Of a DNA stretch of 64,000 bases, positions 1 through 8,477 are shown piece by piece. Where the stretch lies: positions 1-64,000 of the forward strand of contig CALBSQ010000202.1 of assembly GCA_937967325.1 (NCBI GenBank), in the 5' to 3' direction. Position numbers and translations under genes: made by a program. The DNA is from an uncultured Chloroflexota bacterium. Its GTDB lineage: Bacteria > Chloroflexota > UBA4733. Below the pieces are notes generated by a model. It was not told the origin of the DNA. It saw nothing but the letters and a program-made list of their open reading frames with translations, and made no database searches. Within the stretch, counting starts at the first letter, position 1, and each line of letters begins with the position of its first letter.

Positions 1-46
1 AGATTTCTGCCTGTCTCGTGGGCTCGGAGATGTGTATAAGAGACAG
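1..46. other. Illumina Nextera i7 (N703) adapter, not genomic
   Basis: Positions 28-46 are the Nextera mosaic end AGATGTGTATAAGAGACAG. Positions 13-27 are the read-2 adapter GTCTCGTGGGCTCGG, 5-12 are TTCTGCCT (the N703 index as written in the adapter), and 1-4 are the end of the P7 primer. The match is complete, so these bases are library adapter left on the contig end. Any start codon here, such as the GTG at 32, is artificial. Confidence 0.97.
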
Positions 47-1870
47 CCCCTGCTCCTGATCTGGTTCGCCGTCATGATCATCCCCGGCTTTGTGACCACT
101 GATCCGCCGGAAACGCTGCACACGCTGGCGACGGCGCCGGCAGTGTGTACATTCCCGGCGCTCGGGCTGCTGGTCGCCTGGCAGTGGGCGACGCGGCGCC
201 GGCCGGCCCTGTCACGGCTGGCCGCCGTGCCGGCGGTGGCGCTCATCCTTTTTGAAGCGGCAATCACCGGGTACAGCTACTTCGTGATCTGGGCGCCGAA
301 CCCGCAAACCTACTATTGGCTGCACGGCGACGTTGCCGACCTGGCTCAGAAGCTGGAGCAGGCGCCTGAAACGAGCCGGCTCTACGTCGCCACCGAGTAC
401 TATCGGCACCCGACCATCCGCTTCCTGGCGCCGCGGGCCGCGCCACACATCACCTGGTTCGATGCCGCTCGAAGCTTGCCGGTGCGCGCGGGCAGCCAAC
501 CCACCATCTATGCCTTTGCCCATGGCTTCCAACCGCTGCCGGAAGCCGGCGCGGCATTGACCCATGCCACTACCGACATGCCTCGCGACCGCGACGGCGG
601 CGTCAAGTTCCGCTGGTACAGCCTGCCCGGACCAGCGCGGCTCCCGCCGCTGATGAAGCCGCTGGATGTGGCCTTCGGTCAGGATGTCGTGCTCGAGGGT
701 GTGACGGTTACCCAGGATCCTGGCGCCGGCAACGTCGTGCGGGTGTCGATACGCTGGCGTGTCCTGAGGCGTCCGACGGATCGCCTCAGCCTGTTCGTTC
801 ACCTGCTCGACTCCACCGGTTACCGATGGGCCCAGGAGGACGGACAGGGGTATTTCGGCGACGATTGGCAACCGGGCGACGATGTGCTCACCGTGGAGCA
901 GGTGACGCTGCCGCCGGGCACGCCGCCCGTGCCATTAACCGTCAGCACCAGCTGGTACGATGTGGCCTCCGGCGCGCCGCTGCCCTTCCAGGCGCCGGGC
1001 GCCGACGTCGCTGGCGACGGCGGCCTGGTCGCCGGACAGGTTACCCCGGCGCCTACCCCCGCGAGCGACGCCGCGGCCGTACCTGGGGCGCGGAAACCCG
1101 TCGTACTGGCCCCTGGTCTAGCACTGATCGGCAATACGATCTCCGCTGCCGACGTGCGCCAAGGCGATAGCGTGACCGTGACGATGTACGTGCTCAAGAC
1201 CGGGCCAGGCGCCATAGCCGATCCGAAGATCGAGATCGGTGACGCCGGGATCGACAGCGAGCCGTTGCCGGCAGGCAGCTTGCTGGAGCGACTCGCGCCG
1301 GGCAGTGTCCTGGCGATCCGCCACGTGCTGCTCATCGCAGCGCGCGCCTCGGAAGGAGCCGTTGCGGTGCAGGCCACTGTGCCCGGGACCGCACCAATCG
1401 CCCTTAGCACGATCCATGTCGCAGCGCTGGCGCGCGAATTCGCCGCACCGTCTCCCCAACACCCCATGGCCGTCCGCCTCGGCTCGCTAGCCGAGCTCAT
1501 CGGCTACGACGTGACGCCCGAGCCCGTCGCCCCCGGTGGAACCCTCCACGTCACCCTCTACTGGCGAGCCCTGTCGACGGCGGACGTGGGCTACACGGTG
1601 TTTACCCACTTGTTGTCACCCGACGGGCAACAGATCGGGCAGCACGACGGCCCGCCGGCCGGCAATCGCTGGCCGACCACGAGCTGGCTGCCGGGCCAGA
1701 TCGTAGCCGACGCCCACCTGCTCACCGTCGCCAATAGCGCGCCTCCGGGCGGCTACACACTACAGGTCGGGCTTTACGACGCCGCCTCCGGAGCACGGCT
1801 TGCCACTTCTGGACCCGCCGGACAAGCCGGGAGCAACTACGCGATCGTGGGGCCACTCGCCATGCGGTAA
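47..1870 (+). CDS. C-terminal part of GT39-like membrane glycosyltransferase (5' truncated)
   Basis: The frame is open from the adapter junction to TAA at 1868; the true start is missing. The first 80 or so residues contain two hydrophobic segments, as at the end of a polytopic protein. A long extracytoplasmic region follows with two similar beta-rich modules, at about residues 190-310 and 480-600, each carrying a LFVHLLDSTG / VFTHLLSPDG type core. This architecture is common in Chloroflexota dolichyl-phosphate-mannose mannosyltransferase-like (GT39/PMT) proteins that glycosylate envelope proteins or lipids. The catalytic N-terminal domain is outside the window, so the family call rests on the tail only. 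A protein carrying only these beta modules remains possible. Confidence 0.6.
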   Translation, partial: PLLLIWFAVMIIPGFVTTDPPETLHTLATAPAVCTFPALGLLVAWQWATRRRPALSRLAAVPAVALILFEAAITGYSYFVIWAPNPQTYYWLHGDVADLAQKLEQAPETSRLYVATEYYRHPTIRFLAPRAAPHITWFDAARSLPVRAGSQPTIYAFAHGFQPLPEAGAALTHATTDMPRDRDGGVKFRWYSLPGPARLPPLMKPLDVAFGQDVVLEGVTVTQDPGAGNVVRVSIRWRVLRRPTDRLSLFVHLLDSTGYRWAQEDGQGYFGDDWQPGDDVLTVEQVTLPPGTPPVPLTVSTSWYDVASGAPLPFQAPGADVAGDGGLVAGQVTPAPTPASDAAAVPGARKPVVLAPGLALIGNTISAADVRQGDSVTVTMYVLKTGPGAIADPKIEIGDAGIDSEPLPAGSLLERLAPGSVLAIRHVLLIAARASEGAVAVQATVPGTAPIALSTIHVAALAREFAAPSPQHPMAVRLGSLAELIGYDVTPEPVAPGGTLHVTLYWRALSTADVGYTVFTHLLSPDGQQIGQHDGPPAGNRWPTTSWLPGQIVADAHLLTVANSAPPGGYTLQVGLYDAASGARLATSGPAGQAGSNYAIVGPLAMR

Positions 1871-1883
1871 ATTATGGGTATGG

Positions 1884-2041
1884 AACCTCTCCCCCTACCC
1901 CTCCCCTACGAAGGGAGGGGAGCCTCAACGGACAGGCTGGATGCTCTTCCGGGTGGCGCCAGTGGTGTCTGCAATGGTAGGGGACGATCATTCCCGTTCA
2001 AGCTCCCCTCCCTTCGTAGGGGAGGGGTAGGGGGAGAGGTT
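1884..2041. repeat. 40-bp perfect inverted repeat, REP-like element
   Basis: Arms at 1884-1923 and 2002-2041 are exact reverse complements of 40 bases, separated by 78 bases. The arm core is CTCCCCTACGAAGGGAGGGG. It starts 13 bases after the stop of the first gene. Translated, such arms give the SPYPSPTKGGE-type peptide seen in spurious proteins from many genomes. It may fold into a large transcript hairpin and act as a terminator for the upstream gene. Confidence 0.85.
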
Positions 2042-2048
2042 GACTAGC

Positions 2049-2456
2049 ATGCCGGCGATCCATCGTGACGCATCTGGGCCGGTGTTTCGGGGCACGGCGC
2101 CGGAGGCGCCGATCCTGCAACGCCCTGCTCGCCTCTCCCGCCTGTCGATGTTCCTGCATTTCCGGAAGACGATCCAGCTCGTACGGGCCGTCCTCGGAGA
2201 CCGCCGCGTGCCTTTCTTGCGCAAGAGCCTGTTTCTGTGGGCATGCGTCGTGCTGCTCCTGGCGCTGCTGGTCCCAGATGTCGCCACGACGGTGGGCAGC
2301 ATCTTCCTCCCAGTGATCGGTCCTCTTTTGGATATCCCTACCGACGCCGCGCTCGATTGGACTGTGGCCATCGCCGCGGCTCCCTGGCTCCTGCGACTGC
2401 TGCCGGACGACGTGGTCACGGAGCATTACATCGACATATTCCGTCGCGCGACGTAG
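2049..2456 (+). CDS. DUF1232/YkvA-like small membrane protein
   Basis: 135 residues. The C-terminal two thirds resemble the DUF1232 (YkvA) pattern: a short amphipathic segment with LGDRRVPFLRK, then two hydrophobic stretches (about residues 57-80 and 90-110 from this start) with IFLPVIGPLLDI near the turn. The role of DUF1232 proteins is not well defined; they are usually membrane-associated. The start is uncertain because ATG 2049 lies only 8 bases past the inverted repeat and has no clear ribosome-binding site. ATG 2148 would give a 102-residue protein containing the whole conserved part. Confidence 0.5.
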   Translation: MPAIHRDASGPVFRGTAPEAPILQRPARLSRLSMFLHFRKTIQLVRAVLGDRRVPFLRKSLFLWACVVLLLALLVPDVATTVGSIFLPVIGPLLDIPTDAALDWTVAIAAAPWLLRLLPDDVVTEHYIDIFRRAT

Positions 2457-2567
2457 CCTTGGTCGGGACTGGCAAACTGGCGCGCAAGGCGCCACAATAG
2501 GCGGTGCAATTGCTGGGGCTGGCGCCGTGGACGGGGCAGGCGCACCCCACTGGGAAGGAACGGCAAC

Positions 2568-3479
2568 ATGGCGAGCTTTGGCCGGCTGATTACCGCGATG
2601 GCAACGCCGTTCTCGGAGAATGGCCAGGTGGACTATGGGCAGGCAGTGAGGCTGGCCAAGGGGCTGATCGCCTCCGGCTCCGACAGCGTGGTGGTGTCGG
2701 GGACGACCGGCGAATCGCCCGTGCTCAGCACCGAGGAGAAGGTCCGCCTATTTTCGGAGATCAAGGCCGGGTTGGGCAGCACCGGCAACGTGATTGCCGG
2801 CACCGGGAACTACAGCACCGCGGAAAGCATCGAGCTGACGCATCAGGCCGAGGAGGTCGGGGCCGACGGCGTGCTGCTCGTCGTTCCCTACTACAATAAG
2901 CCCCCTCAGGAGGGCCTCTACCAGCACTTCAAGGCCATCGCCGGCTCGACGCACCTGCCTTGCATCCTCTACAACGTGCCGAGTCGTACCGTCCTCAACA
3001 TGACCAGCGAGACGGTGGTCCGGCTGTCGGCGGTCGAGAACATCGTCGGCGTCAAGGAAGCCAGCGGCAACCTGGAGCAGATCGGGGAGATCATCAGCCG
3101 CGCGCCACGTGGTTTCCTGGTCTACAGCGGCAACGACCAGGATACGCTGCCGATCCTGGCCATCGGCGGCTACGGTGTGGTCAGCGTCGCCAGCCACCTC
3201 GTCGGTGAGCGCATCGCCGAGATGATTCGCCTGGCGGTGGGCGGCAACCAGGAAAGCGCCAGCGCGATCCATCGGGAGCTGATCCCGCTAGTGAAGGCGC
3301 TGTTCCAGACCACCAGCCCGATCCCGCTGAAGTCGGCGCTGAACTCCGCCGGCTTCGCCGTCGGCAGGCCCCGCTTGCCGCTCATCGAGCTGGACGCGAA
3401 GCAAGCCGAGGCGATGAAAACGCTGCTGTCGCGCATGCACCTCGACCGCTATCTGGCGCGGGAACCCGCGGCGGTCTGA
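2568..3479 (+). CDS. dapA: 4-hydroxy-tetrahydrodipicolinate synthase
   Basis: 303 residues, the normal length for this class I aldolase, which condenses pyruvate with aspartate semialdehyde in the lysine/diaminopimelate pathway in the cytoplasm. The GTTGE motif is at 45-49, the active-site tyrosine Y135 lies in ILYNVPSRT with R140, and the Schiff-base lysine is K163 in GVKEASGN. ATG 2568 has GGGAAGGA just upstream. Its stop overlaps the start of the uracil-DNA glycosylase gene by one base. Related N-acetylneuraminate-lyase-family aldolases share the fold, but the Y/R/K pattern and GTTGE fit DapA best. Confidence 0.9.
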   Translation: MASFGRLITAMATPFSENGQVDYGQAVRLAKGLIASGSDSVVVSGTTGESPVLSTEEKVRLFSEIKAGLGSTGNVIAGTGNYSTAESIELTHQAEEVGADGVLLVVPYYNKPPQEGLYQHFKAIAGSTHLPCILYNVPSRTVLNMTSETVVRLSAVENIVGVKEASGNLEQIGEIISRAPRGFLVYSGNDQDTLPILAIGGYGVVSVASHLVGERIAEMIRLAVGGNQESASAIHRELIPLVKALFQTTSPIPLKSALNSAGFAVGRPRLPLIELDAKQAEAMKTLLSRMHLDRYLAREPAAV

Positions 3480-4108
3480 TGCCGACCGTTCTCCCCCAGC
3501 TCCAGCGGCTCGACGAGGTCATCCGGCGCTGCCCCAAGTGCGATCTCGCCGCGACGCGGCTCAAGGCCGTGCCGGGTGAAGGGCCGCACGACGCGGAGCT
3601 GATGTTCATCGGTGAGGCGCCCGGCTGGCACGAGAACCAGCAGGGCCGCCCGTTCGTCGGGCCTGCCGGCAAATTCCTGGACGAGCTGCTCGCCAGCATC
3701 GAGCTGCGGCGCGACAAGGTCTTCATCACGAACGTTGTCAAGTGCCGTCCGCCGGAGAATCGGGATCCGGCCGCGGAGGAAATCGCCGCCTGCGCCCCCT
3801 ATCTCGAGGAGCAGATCGCGGCAATCAGCCCCCTGGTCGTCGTCACCCTGGGCCGTCATTCCATGGCCAAGTTCTTCCAAGGTGAGATGATCTCCCGTAT
3901 TCACGGGAGCGCCCGCGTCGTCGATGGGCGCACGGTGGTGGCGCTGTACCACCCGGCCGCCGCGCTGCACCAGCAGAAGCTGCGCACCACGCTGGAAGAA
4001 GACTTCAAGAAGCTGCCACGCTTCATCGATGAAGCCAGGGAACGCAAGGAGCAGGCGCCTCCGGCAGACAAGACTGAGGACGCCCCTCAGCAGCTCTCCC
4101 TGTTCTAG
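3479..4108 (+). CDS. Family 4 uracil-DNA glycosylase (4Fe-4S)
   Basis: 209 residues. It removes uracil from DNA in base-excision repair. Four cysteines suited to a 4Fe-4S cluster are visible: C18 and C21 (CPKC), C89 (VVKCRPP) and C105. Motif A is GEAPGWHE at 45-52 and the downstream HPAAAL loop is at 158-163, both typical of family 4. The protein ends, after a charged linker, in QQLSLF at the extreme C-terminus, which resembles the sliding-clamp binding motif QLxLF. ATG 3479 overlaps the dapA stop codon, so the two genes are translationally coupled. Confidence 0.9.
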   Translation: MPTVLPQLQRLDEVIRRCPKCDLAATRLKAVPGEGPHDAELMFIGEAPGWHENQQGRPFVGPAGKFLDELLASIELRRDKVFITNVVKCRPPENRDPAAEEIAACAPYLEEQIAAISPLVVVTLGRHSMAKFFQGEMISRIHGSARVVDGRTVVALYHPAAALHQQKLRTTLEEDFKKLPRFIDEARERKEQAPPADKTEDAPQQLSLF

Positions 4109-4140
4109 CCATCAGCGGTCAGCTATCAGCTATCGGCAGG
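4109..4140. repeat. Short CAGCTATCAGC-type intergenic repeat
   Basis: The stretch contains tandem imperfect units of TCAGCTATCAGC. A related, diverged stretch occurs at 7541-7590, where it contributes the last codons of the aminotransferase gene. Such units are common intergenic filler; no function is evident. Confidence 0.45.
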
Positions 4141-4158
4141 GAACAAGAGAGGAGCGCT

Positions 4159-5508
4159 TTGCCATCCGGGGGCAAGGTGCTCAGCAACGGCGACATCCGG
4201 CGGCTGGTCAACCGGCTGGCCTGGCCGGTGATCCTGGAGAACACCTTCCAGACGGCCCTTGGCGTCGTCGACCTGGGCTTGGTTTCACGGCTTGGCGCCG
4301 ACGCTATCGCCGGCGTCGGCACGGCGACCCAGCTCATGTGGCTGGCGATCGCGGCGTTCACGGCCGTGTCCACGGGCACGACCGTGCTCGTCGCCCAGGC
4401 AACAGGAGCGCGAGACCGTCTACGGGCGCGCCTGATCACCAAGCAATCGCTGCTCCTCGGTGTCGCTGTTTCGGCGGTAATTGCCGTCCTGGTTTCCTAT
4501 GGCGCCGAATCGATCGTGGCGACGCTGGGGCCGCAGCCGGAGGTGGTCCGGCTCGGGGCGATCTACCTGCGCATCTCCGCCCAGATGTCCGTCTTCTTCG
4601 TCACCATGCTGGTGGCCGCCGCGGCGCTGCGTGGCGCGGGCGACACGCGCAGCCCCATGCTGGTCACCGGCGGGATCAACATCATCAACGGTCTCCTCGC
4701 CTACGGCCTCATCTTCGGCCATTTCGGGCTGCCGACCATCGGCGTCGCCGGCTCCGCCTGGGGCGCCGCGGTGGCTCGCGCCGTAGGCTGCCTGGCTCTC
4801 CTTATCATTCTCCTGAGGGGCCGGCGGCCGGTGGACGTGACGGGCAAAGGCGATTGGCAACCGCACTGGCAGCGGATGCGCCGCGTGCTGGCCATCGGCC
4901 TACCGGCGATGGGCGAGCAGGTGGTCATCTCCGGTGGCTTCCTGATCTACGGCTTCATGGTCATCGGGCTCGGCACCGCCGTCTACGCGGCGCAGCGGAT
5001 CACCTTCAACGCGGTCTCCATCTCCTTCTTGCCCGCTATGGGCTTCGCGGTTGCGGCTACCACCGTCACCGGGCAGAGCATCGGCGCCGGTCTGCTGAAT
5101 CAGGCTCGCCGGAGCACGAGCTACGCCACGGTCGCGGCCGTGATCTGGATGTCGCTGGCCGGGGCGCTCCTCGGCTTCTTTGGCCGCCAGATCATGCTGA
5201 TTTTTACGACCGATAGCACCATTGTGGACATCGGAGTCACCGCGCTCAAAGTGATGGCCCTGTCGCAACCCTTCTTCGGCATCTCCAACGCGCTGGCGGG
5301 CAGCCTTCGCGGCTCCGGCGACACTCGCTTCCCCATGTACGCCGCCGTGATTGGGATGTGGCTGGTCCGCCTGCCTGTCGGCTGGCTGGTGGGTATCGCG
5401 CTCGGCTTCGGCCTGCCCGGCGTCTACTTCTCCAGCATCTGCGACGCGGCGCTGCGGTCCCTGCTCATCTGGCTGCGCTACCGAGTGTCCAAGGTGGGAC
5501 GAGCATAG
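4159..5508 (+). CDS. MATE family efflux transporter
   Basis: 449 residues with about twelve hydrophobic helices in two related halves, the arrangement of MATE (NorM/DinF) cation-coupled multidrug exporters in the cytoplasmic membrane. Each half has the recurring segment ALRGAGDTRSPM / SLRGSGDTRFPM, at about residues 154-165 and 380-391, and the first helix contains NTFQTALGVVDLGLVSRLG. The start is TTG 4159 with AGAGAGGA seven bases upstream; no better start lies in frame. The substrate cannot be told from the sequence. Confidence 0.88.
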   Translation: MPSGGKVLSNGDIRRLVNRLAWPVILENTFQTALGVVDLGLVSRLGADAIAGVGTATQLMWLAIAAFTAVSTGTTVLVAQATGARDRLRARLITKQSLLLGVAVSAVIAVLVSYGAESIVATLGPQPEVVRLGAIYLRISAQMSVFFVTMLVAAAALRGAGDTRSPMLVTGGINIINGLLAYGLIFGHFGLPTIGVAGSAWGAAVARAVGCLALLIILLRGRRPVDVTGKGDWQPHWQRMRRVLAIGLPAMGEQVVISGGFLIYGFMVIGLGTAVYAAQRITFNAVSISFLPAMGFAVAATTVTGQSIGAGLLNQARRSTSYATVAAVIWMSLAGALLGFFGRQIMLIFTTDSTIVDIGVTALKVMALSQPFFGISNALAGSLRGSGDTRFPMYAAVIGMWLVRLPVGWLVGIALGFGLPGVYFSSICDAALRSLLIWLRYRVSKVGRA

Positions 5509-5523
5509 TGCCGCATGGACGGA

Positions 5524-5642
5524 CCACGGAGCGCGGGCGTCCCGCCCGCCCCGGCGATCCGGTCCCCGACGCCCCTGCGTGAGGAAACCCATGGTTAGGC
5601 ACCGTAGCCGACCGGGGCGGGCGGGACGCCCGCGCTCCGTGG
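5524..5642. repeat. 31-bp perfect inverted repeat
   Basis: Arms 5524-5554 and 5612-5642 are exact reverse complements (core CGGGCGTCCCGCCCGCCCCG), 57 bases apart. The element lies 15 bases after the MATE stop and may terminate that transcript. Its sequence differs from the elements at 1884, 8478 and 17405, so it is a separate REP-like family. Confidence 0.8.
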
Positions 5643-5792
5643 CTTGTCCCTCCTGTGGTATAGTCAGGCGGTCTGTGGGGTTGAATACGAGACAGTGCCC
5701 CACTGGCGAGCCTAGGTCAGAGCGCCCTGGCCTACTGCCGATGCCGTGCACTCGCCACATCGCTGGGTAGCGCAGGATTGCGAGGACGGTCG

Positions 5793-6368
5793 ATGACAGC
5801 ACGAATCCTCATCGCCGACGATGAGTCGCTCATCCGCATGGACTTGAAGGAGATGCTGACCACGCTCGGCTACGACGTGGTGGGCGAGGCCACGGACGGC
5901 CGCGAGGCGGTGCGCCTGGCGCGCGACACCAAGCCCGATCTGGTGCTCATGGATATGAAGATGCCGCCCGGCATCGACGGCGTCAGCGCGGCCAGGCAGC
6001 TCCGTGAGGAGGGCATCGCGCCGGTGCTGTTCCTCACCGCCTACAGCGAGAGCGAGCTCGTCGAAGGCGCCAAGGACGCCGGGGCCGTCGGCTATCTGGT
6101 CAAGCCCTTCAAGGAGTCGGAGCTGCGTCCGGCCATCGAGGTGGCGGTGGCGCGCGCGCAGGACTTGCACCGGCTGGAGCAGGAGACCGAGAAGCTCCGC
6201 GGCGATCTGGAAACGCGCAAGGTGCTGGACCGTGCCAAGGGGCTGATCATGGCCCGCGACAAGTGTACGGAGCCGGAGGCCTACCAGAAGATTCAGCGCA
6301 TGGCCATGAACTCGCGCAAATCGATTCGCGAGATCTGCGAAGCCATTATCCTGGCCAGCGGGGTATAG
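5793..6368 (+). CDS. ANTAR-domain response regulator (transcription antiterminator)
   Basis: 191 residues. The N-terminal receiver domain has acidic D9/D10, phospho-acceptor D54 (VLMDMKMP), T82 and K104 (LVKPF). A short coiled region (about 120-140) leads to a C-terminal ANTAR domain with KVLDRAKGLIMA. ANTAR proteins bind paired hairpins in leader RNA and prevent termination. ATG 5793 is preferred because GAGGA lies five bases upstream; an in-frame TTG at 5778 is less likely. No histidine kinase is adjacent, so the partner must be elsewhere. Confidence 0.9.
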   Translation: MTARILIADDESLIRMDLKEMLTTLGYDVVGEATDGREAVRLARDTKPDLVLMDMKMPPGIDGVSAARQLREEGIAPVLFLTAYSESELVEGAKDAGAVGYLVKPFKESELRPAIEVAVARAQDLHRLEQETEKLRGDLETRKVLDRAKGLIMARDKCTEPEAYQKIQRMAMNSRKSIREICEAIILASGV

Positions 6369-6397
6369 TCGGGCTGGGTGAACTAAAGGAGGTAGTC

Positions 6398-7582
6398 GTG
6401 CAGCCGATCTCAGCAGACATTCGCGCTATCCCTTCGTCGGGCATCCGCGAGATGCAGGTGATGGCGTTGGGAATGCCCGGCGCGATCCATCTGGAGATCG
6501 GCGACCCCGACTTCAATACGCCGGAGCACATCTGCCAGGCGGCGCAGCGCGCCATGCAGGACGGCTGGACCCGCTACACCGCGACCACCGGCTTCCTTTC
6601 CTTGCGCGAGGCGCTGTCGCGAAAGCTCGCCGAACGCAACGGCATCCAGGCGAACCCAAACCAGATCGTCGTCACCGCCGGCTCGACCAGCGGCTTGGCC
6701 GTGGTCATACGGGCGCTCTGCGATCCCGGCGACGAGGTGCTGGTACCGGACCCAAGCTGGCCCAACTACGTGATGATGACCACCGGGGCCCGCGCCGTGC
6801 CGGTGCGCTACCCGCTCGAGCCCCACCACGGTTTCCAGCCCGATATCGACCGGCTGGAGGCGCTCCTCACGCCACGGACCAAAGTGCTGATGATCAACAG
6901 CCCGGGCAACCCGACCGGCGGCGTCTTCACGCAGGAGACGATGCAAGCGCTGGTCGAGTTCGTGCAGCGCCACAACCTCTACCTGGTCAGCGACGAGGTG
7001 TACGAGGAGATCATCTTCGAAGGCAGGCACGTCAGCCCGTACACGCTCAGCTCCGAGCCTCGGGTAATCAGCCTGTTCAGCTTCTCCAAGACCTACGCCA
7101 TGACCGGCTGGCGATTGGGGTATCTGGTCGCCTCCGAGGAGATCGTGGCCAACTGCAACAAGGTGCAGGAAGGCTACGTGGCCTGCGCCTCAGCTATCGC
7201 CCAGAAGGCGGCGGAGGCGGCGCTGAGCGGACCGCAAGATTGCGTCGCCACCATGCGCGATGCCTATCGTCGCCGCCGCGACCTGGCGGCCTCGCTGTTG
7301 ACCGAACACGGCGCAGCCTTCTCCTACCCGCACGGCGCCTTCTATCTGATGATCGACGTCTCGGCCGCCGGCAGCGACGACATGGCTTTCTGCAAATCCC
7401 TCCTGCGCCGGCACAAGGTCGCGCTCGCCCCTGGGGAGACGTTCGGCAACGTCACACGGGGCTGGGCTCGGGTTTCCCTCGCTGCCAGCGAAGCCGACAT
7501 CCGCGCCGGCATCAGCGGGACGGCGGACTTCATCAACGAGCAGTCAGCGATCAGCCGTCAGCTAACAGCGATCGGTCGCTGA
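6398..7582 (+). CDS. Class I/II pyridoxal-phosphate aminotransferase
   Basis: 394 residues of the aspartate aminotransferase fold (subfamily I-gamma like). Visible motifs are the substrate arm IHLEIGDPDFNTP, NSPGNPTGG, SDEVYEE and the PLP lysine in SFSKTYAMTGWRLGY. The start is GTG 6398, with a very strong AAAGGAGG six bases upstream. It follows the ANTAR gene by 29 bases and may be co-transcribed. The last residues (SAISRQLTAIGR) come from a CAGC-rich intergenic repeat, so the C-terminus has been extended by non-ancestral sequence. The substrate is unknown; aspartate or aromatic amino acids are typical. Confidence 0.88.
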   Translation: MQPISADIRAIPSSGIREMQVMALGMPGAIHLEIGDPDFNTPEHICQAAQRAMQDGWTRYTATTGFLSLREALSRKLAERNGIQANPNQIVVTAGSTSGLAVVIRALCDPGDEVLVPDPSWPNYVMMTTGARAVPVRYPLEPHHGFQPDIDRLEALLTPRTKVLMINSPGNPTGGVFTQETMQALVEFVQRHNLYLVSDEVYEEIIFEGRHVSPYTLSSEPRVISLFSFSKTYAMTGWRLGYLVASEEIVANCNKVQEGYVACASAIAQKAAEAALSGPQDCVATMRDAYRRRRDLAASLLTEHGAAFSYPHGAFYLMIDVSAAGSDDMAFCKSLLRRHKVALAPGETFGNVTRGWARVSLAASEADIRAGISGTADFINEQSAISRQLTAIGR

Positions 7583-7595
7583 TGGCTGATCACAA

Positions 7596-8471
7596 ATGGC
7601 GGATGGTTATCCCCTTCGGCTCGTCCCCTCTCCGTCCGAGCCGGCGGGCCCGGCACTACCGTCCGAGGGGTTGCAACTAGCGCTGCGTGCAGCGTTCGGT
7701 CGCCCTTGTCAGGTTACCGCCAGCGGCCGCGACGCGCTCGCCCGGATTCTGACCTACCTGCGGCTCCAGGCGAGCGACGAAGTCTGGATCGACACCACCA
7801 CCTGCGCCCGTTACCTGGCCATCAGCCCATGCGTGACGGCCACGGTAAGCAAATTCTGTCGCTTCGCCCACGGGCCCGGATCGCGCACCGCGGCCGTGCT
7901 GGTCATCCACGATTGGGGCGTCCCCAACCCGCGGCTGCCTAGCCTGAAGGACTACTGCCGCGCCCGCGGGCTGCCGCTGATCGAGGACGCCGCCCACGCC
8001 TTCGCCAGCGTAGACGCCGTCGGCAGACGTATGGGGACGGTAGGCGACTTCGCGTTGTTCAGTCTGCCCAAGTTCTTCCCCATCCGGCAGGGCGGGCTGG
8101 CTATCGGTCTCTCCTCTAGAGAAAGCTCATCTGAACCGGCCGTCCAGGAGGCGGAGCGCGCCTTGGCCGGCTGGCTGCCGCGATGGCAGGAGATCGCTGC
8201 GGCGCGTCGGGAGCGCTGGCACACGCTGGATGCCGCCGTGCGTGAAGTTGGCCTGGAGAGCGCGCTGCGGTTGCCACGCGGCGTGGCGCCGTCACTTTAC
8301 TTGCTGCGCACGCCGCGCCAGTTCGCCACTATCACCGGCTTGCGACAAGCCGGCATCGAAACCGGACCCGATCAGTACACCGGGACCGTATTTCTGCCAT
8401 GCCACCAGCAGGTCCGCTCGGAGGACATGGCGCGAATCGTCGCAGCGGTGAGCGAGGCGGCCGGTTCGTGA
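7596..8471 (+). CDS. DegT/DnrJ/EryC1-type PLP-dependent protein
   Basis: 291 residues, short for the roughly 370-400 of sugar aminotransferases of this family. The segment LIEDAAHAFAS followed by GTVGDFALFSLPKFF and RQGGLAIG matches the family's core, with the lysine of SLPKFF as candidate PLP-binding residue. The usual C-terminal domain is reduced. It begins 13 bases after the preceding aminotransferase, suggesting one transcript. It may act on a nucleotide sugar or have lost aminotransferase activity. The start ATG 7596 is the first in frame; no strong ribosome-binding site is visible. Confidence 0.65.
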   Translation: MADGYPLRLVPSPSEPAGPALPSEGLQLALRAAFGRPCQVTASGRDALARILTYLRLQASDEVWIDTTTCARYLAISPCVTATVSKFCRFAHGPGSRTAAVLVIHDWGVPNPRLPSLKDYCRARGLPLIEDAAHAFASVDAVGRRMGTVGDFALFSLPKFFPIRQGGLAIGLSSRESSSEPAVQEAERALAGWLPRWQEIAAARRERWHTLDAAVREVGLESALRLPRGVAPSLYLLRTPRQFATITGLRQAGIETGPDQYTGTVFLPCHQQVRSEDMARIVAAVSEAAGS

Positions 8472-8477
8472 CGCAGT

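Noticed and set aside
32..46. GTG start for the first gene giving N-terminus MYKRQ
   Set aside because: These codons lie inside the Nextera adapter and are not genomic.
3924..5216. Long open frame on the plus strand overlapping the UDG and MATE genes
   Set aside because: Arg/Gly/His-rich composition, no motifs; it is a high-GC shadow of the MATE frame.
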